Source: Luteimonas terricola
GTDB taxonomy: Bacteria > Pseudomonadota > Gammaproteobacteria > Xanthomonadales > Xanthomonadaceae
Direction of reading: 5' to 3'
NCBI RefSeq assembly: GCF_004352845.1
Contig: NZ_SJRX01000001.1
Span: 930,001-994,000, forward strand
Length of the DNA stretch: 64,000 nt
In this document: in pieces, positions 29,642 to 38,462 of the stretch
How positions within the stretch are numbered: the first letter of the stretch is position 1
Layout: the number at the start of each line of letters is the position of its first letter
Notes under the pieces: generated by a model
Database searches by the model: none
What the model saw: only the letters and a program-made list of their open reading frames with translations
What the model was told of the DNA's origin: nothing
Position numbers and translations under genes: made by a program

Positions 29642-29707
29642 TCACGGCGGACCCACGGCCGCAGCGCGTGACCCGGCTCAAGGCGGATTCCGAAGCGGCT
29701 GGAACGG

Positions 29708-30376
29708 TCAGTCCACGTAGCGCGTCGGGTCTGCCACGCCGGCGGCCGAGAATCCTTCGGCGCGCAGCGCGCAGGCATCGCAATGCCGGCAGGCGCGGCC
29801 TTCGGCATCGGCGCTGTAACACGACACCGTCTGCGCGAAGTCCACGCCCAGGCGCAGGCCCTCGCGGACGATGTCCGCCTTCGACATGTGCTGCAGCGGC
29901 GCGTGCACGCGGATGCCGGCGCCGTCCACACCGGCCTGGGTCGCCAGGTTGGCCAGGCGCTCGAAGGCGTCGATGAACTCGGGGCGGCAGTCCGGGTAGC
30001 CGGAATAGTCGACGGCATTGACGCCACAGAAGATGTCCGCCGCGCCCACCACCTCGGCCCAGCCCAGCGCGATCGACAGCATGATGGTGTTGCGCGCCGG
30101 CACGTAGGTGACCGGGATGCCGGCGCTGCCGGGTTCGGGCACGTCGATGTCCGCGGTCAGGGCCGATCCGCCGATCGCACGCAGGTCCACGCCCACCACC
30201 TTGTGCGCGGCCGCGCCCTGCTCCGCCGCGAGCACCGCCGCCGCATCGAGTTCGGACGTGTGCCGCTGGCCGTAGGCCACGCTCAGCGCATGCACGGAAA
30301 ACCCCTGCTCGCGCGCGATGGCCAGGACGACGGCGGAATCCATGCCGCCGGAGGCGAGGACGACTGCGTTCTTCAA
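29708..30376 (-). CDS. queC: QueC, 7-cyano-7-deazaguanine synthase
   Basis: 222 residues. ATP-dependent conversion of carboxy-deazaguanine to preQ0 in queuosine synthesis. N-terminal PP-loop [13 protein letters not shown], the core [21 protein letters not shown] and [14 protein letters not shown], and the zinc cysteines [17 protein letters not shown] near the end are all present. No ATG fits: the start is TTG at 30376 ([11 protein letters not shown]), with GGAG nine bases upstream. It follows queE by 37 bases and acts on the product of QueE. Confidence 0.95.
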   Translation of the reverse strand: MKNAVVLASGGMDSAVVLAIAREQGFSVHALSVAYGQRHTSELDAAAVLAAEQGAAAHKVVGVDLRAIGGSALTADIDVPEPGSAGIPVTYVPARNTIMLSIALGWAEVVGAADIFCGVNAVDYSGYPDCRPEFIDAFERLANLATQAGVDGAGIRVHAPLQHMSKADIVREGLRLGVDFAQTVSCYSADAEGRACRHCDACALRAEGFSAAGVADPTRYVD

Positions 30377-30413
30377 AGCATTTGGCTCCTGCACGTATTG
30401 CGTCAACGGGCGC

Positions 30414-31100
30414 TCAGCGACCCGGTTCGTCGTTCCAGAGGATCTTGTGCAGCTGCATCTGGAAGCGCACCGGCAGCCGGTCGGCAACGATCCAGTCGGC
30501 CAGCTCGCGCGCATCGATTTCCGACTTGCTGGGCGAAAACAGCACGTCGCAGCGCTCGGCGATCGCGTGCTCGGCCACCACGCCGCGCGCCCACTCGTAG
30601 TCCACCCGGCTGCAGATCACGAACTTGACCTGGTCGTGCGGCGTCAGCAGCGCGATGTTGCTCCACAGGTTGCGCGCGTCCTCCCCCGAGCCCGGCGTCT
30701 TGATGTCCAGGACGCGGGAAACCCGGAGATCGACCTCGCCGATGTCCAGCGCACCCGAGGTCTCCAGGGACACCGCGTAGCCGGCGTCGCAGAGCCGGCG
30801 CAGCAGGCCGATGCAGCGCTTCTGCGCCAGCGGCTCGCCGCCGGTCACGCAGACGTGGCGGACGCCGTGGCTTGCCACCTCTTCAAGGATGGCATCGACG
30901 TCACGCCACTCGCCGCCATGGAAGGCATAGGCCGTATCGCAGTAGCGGCAGCGCAGCGGACAGCCGGTCAGGCGCACGAACACCGTCGCCCAGCCGGCGT
31001 CGCGCGCCTCGCCCTGGAGCGACAGGAAAATCTCGGTGATGCGAAGCCGGTCCGGGGCCGCGGCGGGCGCCGCGCCGGAGCCGGCGGAAGGGGTATCCAT
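30414..31100 (-). CDS. queE: QueE, 7-carboxy-7-deazaguanine synthase (radical SAM)
   Basis: 228 residues. Converts 6-carboxytetrahydropterin to 7-carboxy-7-deazaguanine. The SAM/iron-sulfur cysteines are in [20 protein letters not shown] (C-x3-C-x2-C); [11 protein letters not shown] is the GGE motif. The C-terminal [16 protein letters not shown] and [11 protein letters not shown] blocks fit QueE. The N-terminal 16 residues are low-complexity Ser/Ala/Pro. A TACAAT -10-like box ends only seven bases before the ATG at 31100, so the mRNA may have almost no leader. Upstream cpoB ends 53 bases away. Confidence 0.95.
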   Translation of the reverse strand: MDTPSAGSGAAPAAAPDRLRITEIFLSLQGEARDAGWATVFVRLTGCPLRCRYCDTAYAFHGGEWRDVDAILEEVASHGVRHVCVTGGEPLAQKRCIGLLRRLCDAGYAVSLETSGALDIGEVDLRVSRVLDIKTPGSGEDARNLWSNIALLTPHDQVKFVICSRVDYEWARGVVAEHAIAERCDVLFSPSKSEIDARELADWIVADRLPVRFQMQLHKILWNDEPGR

Positions 31101-31107
31101 GGCCCTT

Positions 31108-31113
31108 ATTGTA
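31108..31113 (-). promoter_or_regulatory. Candidate -10 box immediately before queE
   Basis: TACAAT on the minus strand followed by AAGGGCC and the queE ATG. A start site 6-8 bases beyond the box would fall at or next to the ATG. No clear -35 is seen 17 bases upstream. Confidence 0.35.
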
Positions 31114-31153
31114 GCGCGCGGCCCCCGAACCGGCCGGGCCCCGGAGCGCCGGT

Positions 31154-31987
31154 TCAGCGCAGGCTGTTGAGCTGGATCGAGCGCAGCCGGTCGTCGGCGG
31201 TGCGGGCGGCGTCGGTGCCCGGGTACTGCTCGGTGACGCGTGCCAGCGTCGCCTCGGCGGCGACCAGGTCGCTTTGTCCGTACTGCGACAGGCCGACCTT
31301 CAGCAGCGCGCCCGGCGCCTTGTCGTGCGTGGGCCAGCGCTGGAGGATGGCCTGGAACTGCGCCTGCGCGGCCGCGTAATCCTGGGTGACGTAATAGCTC
31401 TCGCCCAGCCAGTAGGTGGCGTTGGGCGCGTACGAACCCGTCGGGTACAGACGCAGGAACTCGCTGAAAAGGCCGGCCGCTTCAGCGTACTGGCCCGAGC
31501 GCAGCGCGGCGAAGGCGGTTTCGTAGGCGCCGCGCTCGTCGGCGGCGTTGGCCAGCAGGCCGGCATCGCCAAAGACGATCGGGGCGCTGTCGGCGGGCGC
31601 GGGCCGCGTCGGGGCCGGAGCCGGGGCGGCGGGCGAAGCCGCGGGGGCCGCGGCGGCCGCCTGGCCGTCGACCTGCCCCGCAGGGCCGCCTTCCAGCCGG
31701 TTCAGGCGGTCATCGACGTCGAGGTACTGGTTGCGGATGCTGGTTTCCAGCGTCCTGTTCTGCTGCTGGAGCTCCTCGACCTGGCCACGCAGGGTCCGCA
31801 GCTCTTCGCGCAGCGCGGTCATCTGGTTGAGCAGGTCGATGTTGCCCTGGTTGTTCGCGGCCTGCGCTTCGAGCGCGGCCACGCGCTCACCGAGGCTGGC
31901 ACGCTGGGCGGCGGCCGGCGGCGCCACCAGGGCGGCGGACACGGCGGTGGCGAAGACGAGGCTGGTCAGGAAATGGCTGCGGGTCAT
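31154..31987 (-). CDS. cpoB: CpoB/YbgF, Tol-Pal associated periplasmic coordinator
   Basis: 277 residues. Sec signal peptide (MTRSHFLTSLVFATAVSAALV...PPAAA), a coiled-coil trimerisation region (about 30-95, LGERVAALEAQAANNQGN and LREELRTLRGQVEELQQQN), an Ala/Pro linker, then TPR repeats (YETAFAALRSGQYAEAAGLF, YWLGESYYVTQDYAAAQAQF). In E. coli it links PBP1B-LpoB with Tol at division. Last gene of the tol block, separated from pal by 91 bases holding a hairpin. ATG at 31987. Confidence 0.94.
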   Translation of the reverse strand: MTRSHFLTSLVFATAVSAALVAPPAAAQRASLGERVAALEAQAANNQGNIDLLNQMTALREELRTLRGQVEELQQQNRTLETSIRNQYLDVDDRLNRLEGGPAGQVDGQAAAAAPAASPAAPAPAPTRPAPADSAPIVFGDAGLLANAADERGAYETAFAALRSGQYAEAAGLFSEFLRLYPTGSYAPNATYWLGESYYVTQDYAAAQAQFQAILQRWPTHDKAPGALLKVGLSQYGQSDLVAAEATLARVTEQYPGTDAARTADDRLRSIQLNSLR

Positions 31988-32023
31988 GGCATGGGCATCG
32001 GTTTTCGGACACTTGAAAGACAA

Positions 32024-32057
32024 TCGGCAGCTGGCGGGGTTCCCCACCAGCTGCCGA
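32024..32057 (-). terminator. Hairpin between pal and cpoB, partial terminator
   Basis: Perfect 11-bp arms TCGGCAGCTGG / CCAGCTGCCGA, with an inner GGGG-TT-CCCC helix after one mismatch. On the minus strand it is followed by TTGTCTTTC, only moderately T-rich. It could cut expression of cpoB relative to pal. Being nearly symmetric it could also be an mRNA stabilising stem for pal. Confidence 0.6.
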
Positions 32058-32078
32058 CGTGCTGCTGACGCCGCCGAA

Positions 32079-32588
32079 TCAGCGGGCGGTGTAGGTGATC
32101 TCGACGCGGCGGTTCTGCGCCCAGCAATCCTCGCTCGAGGCGGTGCAGGTCGGGCGCTCTTCGCCGTAGCTGGTCACCGTCTGCTGGCCGGCGGAACCAC
32201 CGTTGGCCTGCAGCGCGGACGACACACCGTTGCCGCGGCGCTCGCCGAGGCCGAGGTTGTAGTCGCGGCTGCCGCGCTCGTCGGCATGGCCTTCGAGGGT
32301 GACGCGGGCCGAGGGGCGGTCACGCAGGTACTTGGCATGGCAGGCCATCGCCGCCTGGAACTCCGGACGCACCGCCTCCTGGTCGAAGTCGAAGTAGATC
32401 GTGCGCTGGCGCAGGCAGGCGTCGGTATCCAGATCCTCGGGGGTGTAGGCGCCCGGCGTGGTGGCCGGCTGGGTGGTGGCCGGCGGCTCGGGCTGGGCCA
32501 CCGGTGGTTCTTCCTTGACCTTCTTGGAACAGGCAATGGCGGCCGTGCAGAGCAGGGCCGTCAGCAGTACGCGGATAGGGGTATTCAT
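32079..32588 (-). CDS. pal: Pal, peptidoglycan-associated lipoprotein
   Basis: 169 residues. Lipoprotein signal with lipobox (LLCTAAIACSK, +2 Ser, outer membrane), a Pro/Thr linker, and the OmpA-like domain (about 65-168). Peptidoglycan-binding residues sit in TLEGHADERGSRDYNLGLGERR. It anchors the outer membrane to the wall and is the target of TolB. Three cysteines near the C-terminus (PTCTASSEDCWAQNRR) are unusual against E. coli Pal and could form a disulfide. ATG at 32588, 64 bases after tolB. Confidence 0.96.
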   Translation of the reverse strand: MNTPIRVLLTALLCTAAIACSKKVKEEPPVAQPEPPATTQPATTPGAYTPEDLDTDACLRQRTIYFDFDQEAVRPEFQAAMACHAKYLRDRPSARVTLEGHADERGSRDYNLGLGERRGNGVSSALQANGGSAGQQTVTSYGEERPTCTASSEDCWAQNRRVEITYTAR

Positions 32589-32652
32589 CTCGTCGATCCT
32601 TCAGGGTTTGGCACAGTGAATTCACATTGCTGTATCGGCCGTGCACGCGGCG

Positions 32653-33993
32653 TCATCGTTCGCGATAGGGCCCCCAAGCCGGCTCGCGGACGTTGCCGTC
32701 GGCAAGGACCAGCCGCTGGCGCACGCGCCCATCGGCAGAGACGGCATACAGGACTCCCCTGCTGCCTTCCCTGCCCGCGTACAGGACCATGCTGGCGTTC
32801 GGGGCGAAACTCGGCGATTCGTCGAGCGACCCCGGCGACAACGTGGACCAGCGCGGCGTCCCCAGGCTGCGGTCCAGCAATGCAATACGGTATACGTTTC
32901 CTGAACCCTGCGCCACGGCGATCTTCGTGTCGTCGAAGGACACCGTCGGGCTGGCGTTGTAATTGCCCTGGAACGAGACCCGCGTGGCGCTGCCGCCGCC
33001 GGCCGGAACCTGGTAGACCTGCGGCCGGCCGCCGCGGTCGGACGTGAAGTAGACGCTGCGGCCGTCGGCGCTCCAGACCGGCTCGGTGTCGATGCCGATC
33101 TGGCTGGTCAGCTGGGTCAGGGCCTTGCTGGCGAGGTCCATCACGTAGATCTCGGGGCTGCCGCTGCGCGACAGGGTCAGCGCCAGCTTGCCGCCGTCGG
33201 GCGAGAACGACGGCGAGCTGTTGATGCCGCGGAAGCTGGCCACGCGCTCGCGTGCGCCGGTGCCGAGGTTCTGGATGTAGATCGCCGAGTTGTTGTTGTG
33301 CTCGAAGGAGACGTAGGCCAGCTTGCTGCCGTCGGGGCTCCAGTCGGGCGACATCAGCGGCTCGGTCGAGCGCACCACGACCTGCGGGTTGTGGCCATCG
33401 GCGTCGGCCACCATCAGCGCGTAGTTGATGTTCTCGCCGGTGCCGGTCGAGGTCACGTAGGCGATGCGGGTCCAGAACGCGCCGCGCACGCCCAGGATCT
33501 TCTCGTAGATGGCGTCGGCCATCTGGTGGCCGACGTCGCGCATGGCGTTGGCGCGGCCGGTCATGGCGATACCGAGCAGGCGCTCCTGCTTGGCCACGTC
33601 GAACAGCTCGTACTCCACGCGGTAGGCGCCGCCGCCGGCATCGACCACGCGGCCGACCACCAGGAAGTCCTGCTTGAGCATCCGCCAGGTGGGGTAGTTG
33701 ACCTCGCCGCCGCGTGTGGGCCGCTCGACCATGTCCTGCTCGGGCAGGCCGCGGAACTGGCCGGAGCGCGCCAGGTCCTCGCGCACCACGCGCGCGACGT
33801 CGGTATCCGGGGCCGCGCCGCTGCCCTGGTAGGGCATGGGCACGACGGCGATCGGCAGCGCCTGGGCGTTGCCGCCGACGATGTCGATCTCGAGGCCGCC
33901 TTGCTGCGCGCTGGCGGCAAAGGGCAGGAGAAGTGCGAGGCAGGCGATCAACCACGCGCGCGTGGTGGCCAGCCGGCGTTGGATTCGGGTCAT
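32653..33993 (-). CDS. tolB: TolB, periplasmic component of Tol-Pal
   Basis: 446 residues. Signal peptide (about 1-32, ending FAASAQQ), an N-terminal domain beginning LEIDIVGGNAQALPIAVVP, and a six-bladed propeller with repeats such as MSPDWSPDGSKLAYVSFE, SSPSFSPDGGKLALTLSR and EPVWSADGRSVYFTSDRGG. It binds Pal and TolA. ATG at 33993; 87 bases lie between it and the tolA stop. Confidence 0.96.
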   Translation of the reverse strand: MTRIQRRLATTRAWLIACLALLLPFAASAQQGGLEIDIVGGNAQALPIAVVPMPYQGSGAAPDTDVARVVREDLARSGQFRGLPEQDMVERPTRGGEVNYPTWRMLKQDFLVVGRVVDAGGGAYRVEYELFDVAKQERLLGIAMTGRANAMRDVGHQMADAIYEKILGVRGAFWTRIAYVTSTGTGENINYALMVADADGHNPQVVVRSTEPLMSPDWSPDGSKLAYVSFEHNNNSAIYIQNLGTGARERVASFRGINSSPSFSPDGGKLALTLSRSGSPEIYVMDLASKALTQLTSQIGIDTEPVWSADGRSVYFTSDRGGRPQVYQVPAGGGSATRVSFQGNYNASPTVSFDDTKIAVAQGSGNVYRIALLDRSLGTPRWSTLSPGSLDESPSFAPNASMVLYAGREGSRGVLYAVSADGRVRQRLVLADGNVREPAWGPYRER

Positions 33994-34080
33994 ACCGGGC
34001 TCCGGGGGTGGACTCTGCAAGGGTGACAGGATGGCCGTGAAGGCGCTCACAAGGATGAACGGATTCCTCCCCGAAGGAGA

Positions 34081-35043
34081 TCAGCGGTCCTCGGCCCTGA
34101 AATTGAGGTTGAGGGTGCGGTTGAATACGCTCTCGAAGCCCGCGTACGGCAACGGCTCGGCCTTGCGCACCGCGGCCTCCACCGAGCGGCGGCCGAGCTC
34201 GTCGTAGGGACAGGAGGACGAAAACTCCACCCTGACCACGGTTCCGCCGCGCACCTGGGTGATGGTCATCCTGCACTGCTGCCCCAGCGGCACGTTGTCC
34301 GGGCGCGTCCAGTTGCCCAGGATCGCCTCCTGGATCGCGGCCTGATAGCGACTCGACAGGTTCGGGTCCACGCCCCCGTTGCCCGGCGGCGGCGGCGCGG
34401 ATGCGGCAGCCTGGTCGGAAGCCTCCGCCGCCCTGCTCTGCGCAATCCGCTCGAGGTTGCGTTCGGCCTGCTCCCGCTCGCGTCGCGCCTGGTCCTGCTG
34501 GCGGCGCAGCTCGGCGAGCTTCTGTTCGGCCAGGCGCCGCTTCTGCTCGGCCTCTTCCTGCCGCTTGCGCTCGGTGAGGTCGATCTGCTCCTGGCGGCGG
34601 CGCTCTTCCTGTTCGCGCTCGGCGGTCTCGCGGGCGATCGCGTCGCGCCGCGCTGCGTCCTGGTCGACTGGCGCGGGTTCGGGCACCTGCAGTTGCGGCG
34701 CCGGCTGGGGTTCCACCGGAGCATCCTCGGGCAGCGGCGTCGGGATGGGCTGCGGCTCGGGCGTCGCCTCTTCCACCACGGCGGGTTCGGGTTCGGGTTC
34801 GGGCTCAGGCTCGGGATCCGGCGCAGGCGGCAACGGCTCCGGACGTTCGCTCAGGCTGCGCTGCATCGCCGTCGACAGGCTGCTGGCATCGACCAGCTCG
34901 GCGCTGATCGGCGAGCCCGCTGCCGAAGCCGGCGCGGCGCTGCGCGTCCACCACATGCCCAGGAAGATCAGCCCGAACAGAGCGACGTGGAGCAGCAGGG
35001 CCAGCACCACGGCTTGCGCGGTATCGGCGCGGCTGTCGCGCAT
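34081..35043 (-). CDS. tolA: TolA, inner-membrane spanning Tol component
   Basis: 320 residues. Membrane segment about 11-33 (VVLALLLHVALFGLIFLGMWW), then Pro/Glu repeats (PEPEPEPEPEPA), a long charged helix (about 130-215, AERRQEQIDLTERKRQEEA-type with many AEQKRRLAEQKL units), and a C-terminal domain (about 235-320, SRYQAAIQEAILGNWTRP, RMTITQVRGGTVVRVEFSSS) that contacts TolB and Pal. The tolR stop directly abuts its ATG. The helix is shorter than in E. coli TolA (421 residues overall there). Confidence 0.95.
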   Translation of the reverse strand: MRDSRADTAQAVVLALLLHVALFGLIFLGMWWTRSAAPASAAGSPISAELVDASSLSTAMQRSLSERPEPLPPAPDPEPEPEPEPEPAVVEEATPEPQPIPTPLPEDAPVEPQPAPQLQVPEPAPVDQDAARRDAIARETAEREQEERRRQEQIDLTERKRQEEAEQKRRLAEQKLAELRRQQDQARREREQAERNLERIAQSRAAEASDQAAASAPPPPGNGGVDPNLSSRYQAAIQEAILGNWTRPDNVPLGQQCRMTITQVRGGTVVRVEFSSSCPYDELGRRSVEAAVRKAEPLPYAGFESVFNRTLNLNFRAEDR

Positions 35044-35478
35044 CTAGAGCCCCGCCTCGACCGGCCTGCTGATCAGGCTGACACGCGTGATGCCGGCATC
35101 GTTGACCGCATCCAGCGCGTGCATGATCTGCTGATAGCTGGCGGCGCCATCGCCGTTGATGAGTACGGCCGCGCCCGGGTTCTGGTTGTTGATCGCGCGC
35201 AGGCGGACCAGCAGGTCGTCCCGCGTCACGGACTGGTTGTCTCCCTCCAGCATCAGCGCCAGGGCGCCGTCGGCATACACGCTGATCACCAGGGGATCCT
35301 CGGGCGCCTCCAGCGAACGCGCATTGGAGTCGGGAAGGTTGATGTCCGTACCGAGGTTCATCAGCGGCGCGGTCACCATGAAGATGATCAACAGCACGAG
35401 CATCACGTCGATGTAGGGCACGACGTTGATCTCGTTCTTGAGCTGGCGGCGCTTGCCGCGGCGGGTGCGGACGGACAT
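35044..35478 (-). CDS. tolR: TolR, proton-channel component of Tol
   Basis: 144 residues of the ExbD/TolR family. One membrane helix (about 20-40, INVVPYIDVMLVLLIIFMVTAP) with the conserved Asp at D24 (YIDVMLVLL), then a periplasmic domain (ADGALALMLEGDNQSV). Works with TolQ to turn the proton gradient into TolA movement. ATG at 35478 is three bases after the tolQ stop; the TAG stop is adjacent to tolA's ATG. Confidence 0.96.
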   Translation of the reverse strand: MSVRTRRGKRRQLKNEINVVPYIDVMLVLLIIFMVTAPLMNLGTDINLPDSNARSLEAPEDPLVISVYADGALALMLEGDNQSVTRDDLLVRLRAINNQNPGAAVLINGDGAASYQQIMHALDAVNDAGITRVSLISRPVEAGL

Positions 35479-35481
35479 GGA

Positions 35482-36285
35482 TCAGGCCTCGCCGCCCGAG
35501 GACTGGCGCTCCAGGATCGAGGAGAACTCGTCGGAGAAGGCGTCATAGCGGCCGGCCACGCGCTCGACCTTGGTGGCGAAGCGGTTGTAGGCCCAGACCG
35601 CCGGGATGGCCGCGAACAGGCCCATCGCGGTCGCGATCAGCGCCTCGGAGATGCCCGGGGCCACGCTGGCGATCGTGGCCTGCTTGACGTTGGCCAGGCC
35701 CTGGAAGGCGATCATGATCCCCCACACGGTGCCCAGCAGGCCCACGTAGGGCGCGATCGAGCCGACGTTGGCGAGGAACTCGAGGTTGTGCTCCAGGCCG
35801 TCGAGTTCGCGCGAGCTGGCCACGCGCATGCCGCGCTGCGCGCCCTCGAGCTGGGCGCGGCCATCGCCGCCGCGACGCTGGTGGCCCCGGCTGTACTCGC
35901 GGAAGCCGGCCTCGAAGATCGCTTCCAGGCCCTCGACGTCGCGGTTGCGCTCGCTGGCCGCGCTGTAGAGCTTGCCGAGGTCGGCGCCGGACCAGAAGCG
36001 CTCCTCGAAGCGGTCGGCCTCCTTCTCGGCGCGGTCGAGCATGCGCTTCTTGCGGAAGATGATCACCCACGAGGCGATCGAGGCGAACAGCAGCAGCAGC
36101 ATCACCAGCTGCACCGGCAGCGAGGCGTGCAGGACCAGGTGGATGAGGTCGAGCTCACCGCCGGTCACCGGCACCGTGGCGGCCTGGTTCGCGGCGTCGG
36201 CGGCCAGCGCGACGGTGTCCGCCGGCGCGTCCTCGGGCAAGGGTTCCGCGCTGCTCACCTGCATCAGGATGGCCGTTGCACTCAT
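35482..36285 (-). CDS. tolQ: TolQ, proton-channel component of Tol
   Basis: 267 residues of the ExbB/TolQ/MotA family. Three membrane helices: about 51-73 (LPVQLVMLLLLFASIASWVIIF), about 170-192 (VGSIAPYVGLLGTVWGIMIAF) and about 210-232 (SEALIATAMGLFAAIPAVWAY). The GLLGTVWGIM motif is diagnostic. A 45-residue periplasmic N-terminus is longer than in E. coli. The ATG at 36285 overlaps the ybgC stop (ATGA). Confidence 0.96.
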   Translation of the reverse strand: MSATAILMQVSSAEPLPEDAPADTVALAADAANQAATVPVTGGELDLIHLVLHASLPVQLVMLLLLFASIASWVIIFRKKRMLDRAEKEADRFEERFWSGADLGKLYSAASERNRDVEGLEAIFEAGFREYSRGHQRRGGDGRAQLEGAQRGMRVASSRELDGLEHNLEFLANVGSIAPYVGLLGTVWGIMIAFQGLANVKQATIASVAPGISEALIATAMGLFAAIPAVWAYNRFATKVERVAGRYDAFSDEFSSILERQSSGGEA

Positions 36286-36707
36286 CGATGTTGCTCCACG
36301 TTCGATTCCAGGGGTTTGAGTTGTCCGTACAGCACGTCGGGCAGCGCGCGCGGCCGGAAGCTGCGCGTATCCAGCGCCGCCACCCGCACCCGCGCCGAGG
36401 CCAGCACGTCGCCGCCATGCAGGACCTCCTGCACGAACTCCAGGCTGACCCGACGCACGCGCGCCAGCGCCACGGTGACCTCGAGCGCGTCGTCCAGGCG
36501 TGCAGGGCGGCGGAAGTCGAGCTGCATGTCGCGAACCGCGAACACCAGGTCGAGCCCGTCGATCAGGGCCTGCTGCCCGTAGCCGAGGCTGCGCATCCAT
36601 TCACTGCGCGCGCGTTCGAGGAAAGCCACGTACCGGGCGTGGTAGACCACGCCACCGGCGTCGGTATCTTCCCAGTAGACGCGGGTCGGAAGGCTGAACA
36701 AAGGCAT
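36282..36707 (-). CDS. ybgC: YbgC, acyl-CoA thioesterase of the tol operon
   Basis: 141-residue hotdog-fold thioesterase. Catalytic block YWEDTDAGGVVYHARYVAFLERAR near the N-terminus (Asp and Tyr/His of the 4HBT type). E. coli YbgC hydrolyses acyl-CoA and associates with phospholipid synthesis enzymes. First gene of the tol block, 40 bases after ruvB's stop region, overlapping tolQ by four bases. Confidence 0.94.
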   Translation of the reverse strand: MPLFSLPTRVYWEDTDAGGVVYHARYVAFLERARSEWMRSLGYGQQALIDGLDLVFAVRDMQLDFRRPARLDDALEVTVALARVRRVSLEFVQEVLHGGDVLASARVRVAALDTRSFRPRALPDVLYGQLKPLESNVEQHR

Positions 36708-36747
36708 TACGAGGTGCTCACGGCGACTGGATCGAGGATCGGGGCGT

Positions 36748-37770
36748 TCAGAACAAGGCCTCGGCCGCCGGCCCGCGCGGCTGCAGGCCCAGGTGGCGCC
36801 AGGCCTTGTTGGTGGCCATGCGCCCGCGCGCGGTGCGGACCAGGAAGCCCTGCTGGATCAGGTAGGGCTCGATCACGTCCTCGAGCGTGCCGCGCTCCTC
36901 GCTCAGCGCGGCGGCCAGCGACTCCACGCCCACCGGGCCGCCGTCGAAGTTCTCGATGATCAGGTTCAGCAGCCGGCGGTCGAGGTCGTCGAAGCCCTCG
37001 GGGTCGACCTTCAGCATCTGCATCGCCGCGGCGGCCACGTCGCTGTCGATGCGGCCGTCCGCGCGCACCTGGGCGTAGTCGCGCACGCGGCGCAGCAGGC
37101 GGTTGGCGATGCGCGGGGTACCGCGGGCGCGGCGCGCGATCTCGTCGGCGCCCTCGGGCACGCAGTCGATGCCGAGGATCTTCGCCGAGCGCCGCACGAT
37201 CCGGGTCAGTTCGTCCGCGCTGTAGAACTCCAGCCGCTGGACGATGCCGAAGCGGTCGCGCAGCGGCGCGGTCAGCAGGCCCGCGCGGGTGGTGGCGCCG
37301 ATCAGGGTGAACGGCGGCAGGTCGAGCTTGATCGAGCGCGCCGCCGGGCCCTCGCCGATCATGATGTCGATCTGGAAGTCCTCCATCGCCGGGTACAGCA
37401 CCTCCTCGACCACGGGGGACAGGCGGTGGATCTCGTCGATGAACAGCACGTCGTGCGGCTGCAGGTTGGTCAGCAGCGCCGCCAGGTCGCCGGCCTTCTC
37501 GATCACCGGGCCCGAGGTCGTGCGCAGGTTGACGCCGAGCTCGTTGGCGATGACGTGCGACAGCGTGGTCTTGCCGAGACCGGGGGGGCCGAAGATGAGC
37601 ACGTGGTCCATGGCCTCACCGCGCTTCTTCGCCGCCTCGATGTAGATCGACAGCTGCTCGCGCACCGGCTGCTGGCCGAGGTAGTCGTCCAGCCGCTGCG
37701 GCCGGATCGAGGCCTCGATGGCGGCGTCCTCGCGCGTGGCGCCGGGGCCGATGATCCGTTGCTCTTCCAT
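36748..37770 (-). CDS. ruvB: RuvB, Holliday junction branch-migration ATPase
   Basis: 340 residues, full length. Walker [16 protein letters not shown], Walker B DEIHRLSP, sensor [18 protein letters not shown], and the winged-helix C-terminus ([20 protein letters not shown]). Motor of the RuvAB complex. It is 7 kb from ruvCA here: napEFDABC and kup lie between. ATG at 37770. Confidence 0.97.
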   Translation of the reverse strand: MEEQRIIGPGATREDAAIEASIRPQRLDDYLGQQPVREQLSIYIEAAKKRGEAMDHVLIFGPPGLGKTTLSHVIANELGVNLRTTSGPVIEKAGDLAALLTNLQPHDVLFIDEIHRLSPVVEEVLYPAMEDFQIDIMIGEGPAARSIKLDLPPFTLIGATTRAGLLTAPLRDRFGIVQRLEFYSADELTRIVRRSAKILGIDCVPEGADEIARRARGTPRIANRLLRRVRDYAQVRADGRIDSDVAAAAMQMLKVDPEGFDDLDRRLLNLIIENFDGGPVGVESLAAALSEERGTLEDVIEPYLIQQGFLVRTARGRMATNKAWRHLGLQPRGPAAEALF

Positions 37771-37791
37771 CGCGATATGGTCGCACAGCCC

Positions 37792-37817
37792 CCCTTCCCC
37801 CGCCCGCGGGGGAAGGG
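37792..37817. terminator. 12-bp perfect palindrome after napC, dispersed repeat family copy A
   Basis: CCCTTCCCCCGC, a two-base loop, then GCGGGGGAAGGG. Lies between the napC stop and the ruvB start. It can act as a strong hairpin terminator for the nap operon, though no T tract follows on the minus strand. Related copies occur at 51773 and 62475. Confidence 0.6.
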
Positions 37818-37823
37818 ATCGGG

Positions 37824-38462
37824 TCAGTGGGGCGATGGCAGGGACTGGCTGGCCTGGACGCCCTGGGGGACGCCGGTCATGTCGGGCAGGCGGTGGGCGA
37901 TGCCCTTGTGGCAGTCGATGCAGGTCGCCTCGCCGGTGGCCAGGTAGCTGCGGTGGACGAAGGCGGCACGCCCGGCCTGGCGGGTCAGGTCCATCGAGTC
38001 GTAGTCATGGCAGTTGCGGCATTCCAGCGAGTCGTTGGCCTTCAGTCGCGCCCACTCGTGCTGCGCCAGCTCCAGGCGATGCTCGAGGAACTTCTCGCGC
38101 GTGTCGATGGTGCGGAAGATCTTGCCCCAGACTTCCTTCGATGCCTGCATCTTGCGGGCCATCTTGTCGGTCCAGTCGTGCGGCACGTGGCAGTCCGGGC
38201 AGGTCGCGCGCACGCCGGAGCGGTTGGTGTAGTGGATCGTGGTCTTGAGCTCTGCGAACACGTTGTCGTTCATCTCGTGGCAGCTGACGCAGAAGGTTTC
38301 GGTATTGGTCGCCTCGAGCGCGGTGTTGAAACCGCCCCAGAACACGATCCCGGCGATGAAGCCGCCGAGCGTCAGGAAGCCCAGGCTCAGGTGCCTTGCC
38401 GGCCGGCTGAACTGCCGCCAGAACCCCGGCACCGTGTCGCGGAGCCATTGCCAGGCCTTCAT
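37824..38462 (-). CDS. napC: NapC, tetraheme c-type quinol dehydrogenase
   Basis: 212 residues of the NapC/NirT family. One membrane anchor (about 26-48, [20 protein letters not shown]) and four heme motifs: CVSCH, CPDCH, CRNCH and CIDCH. It takes electrons from membrane quinols and passes them to NapB/NapA. Its ATG at 38462 overlaps the napB stop (ATGA). Last gene of the operon. Confidence 0.96.
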   Translation of the reverse strand: MKAWQWLRDTVPGFWRQFSRPARHLSLGFLTLGGFIAGIVFWGGFNTALEATNTETFCVSCHEMNDNVFAELKTTIHYTNRSGVRATCPDCHVPHDWTDKMARKMQASKEVWGKIFRTIDTREKFLEHRLELAQHEWARLKANDSLECRNCHDYDSMDLTRQAGRAAFVHRSYLATGEATCIDCHKGIAHRLPDMTGVPQGVQASQSLPSPH

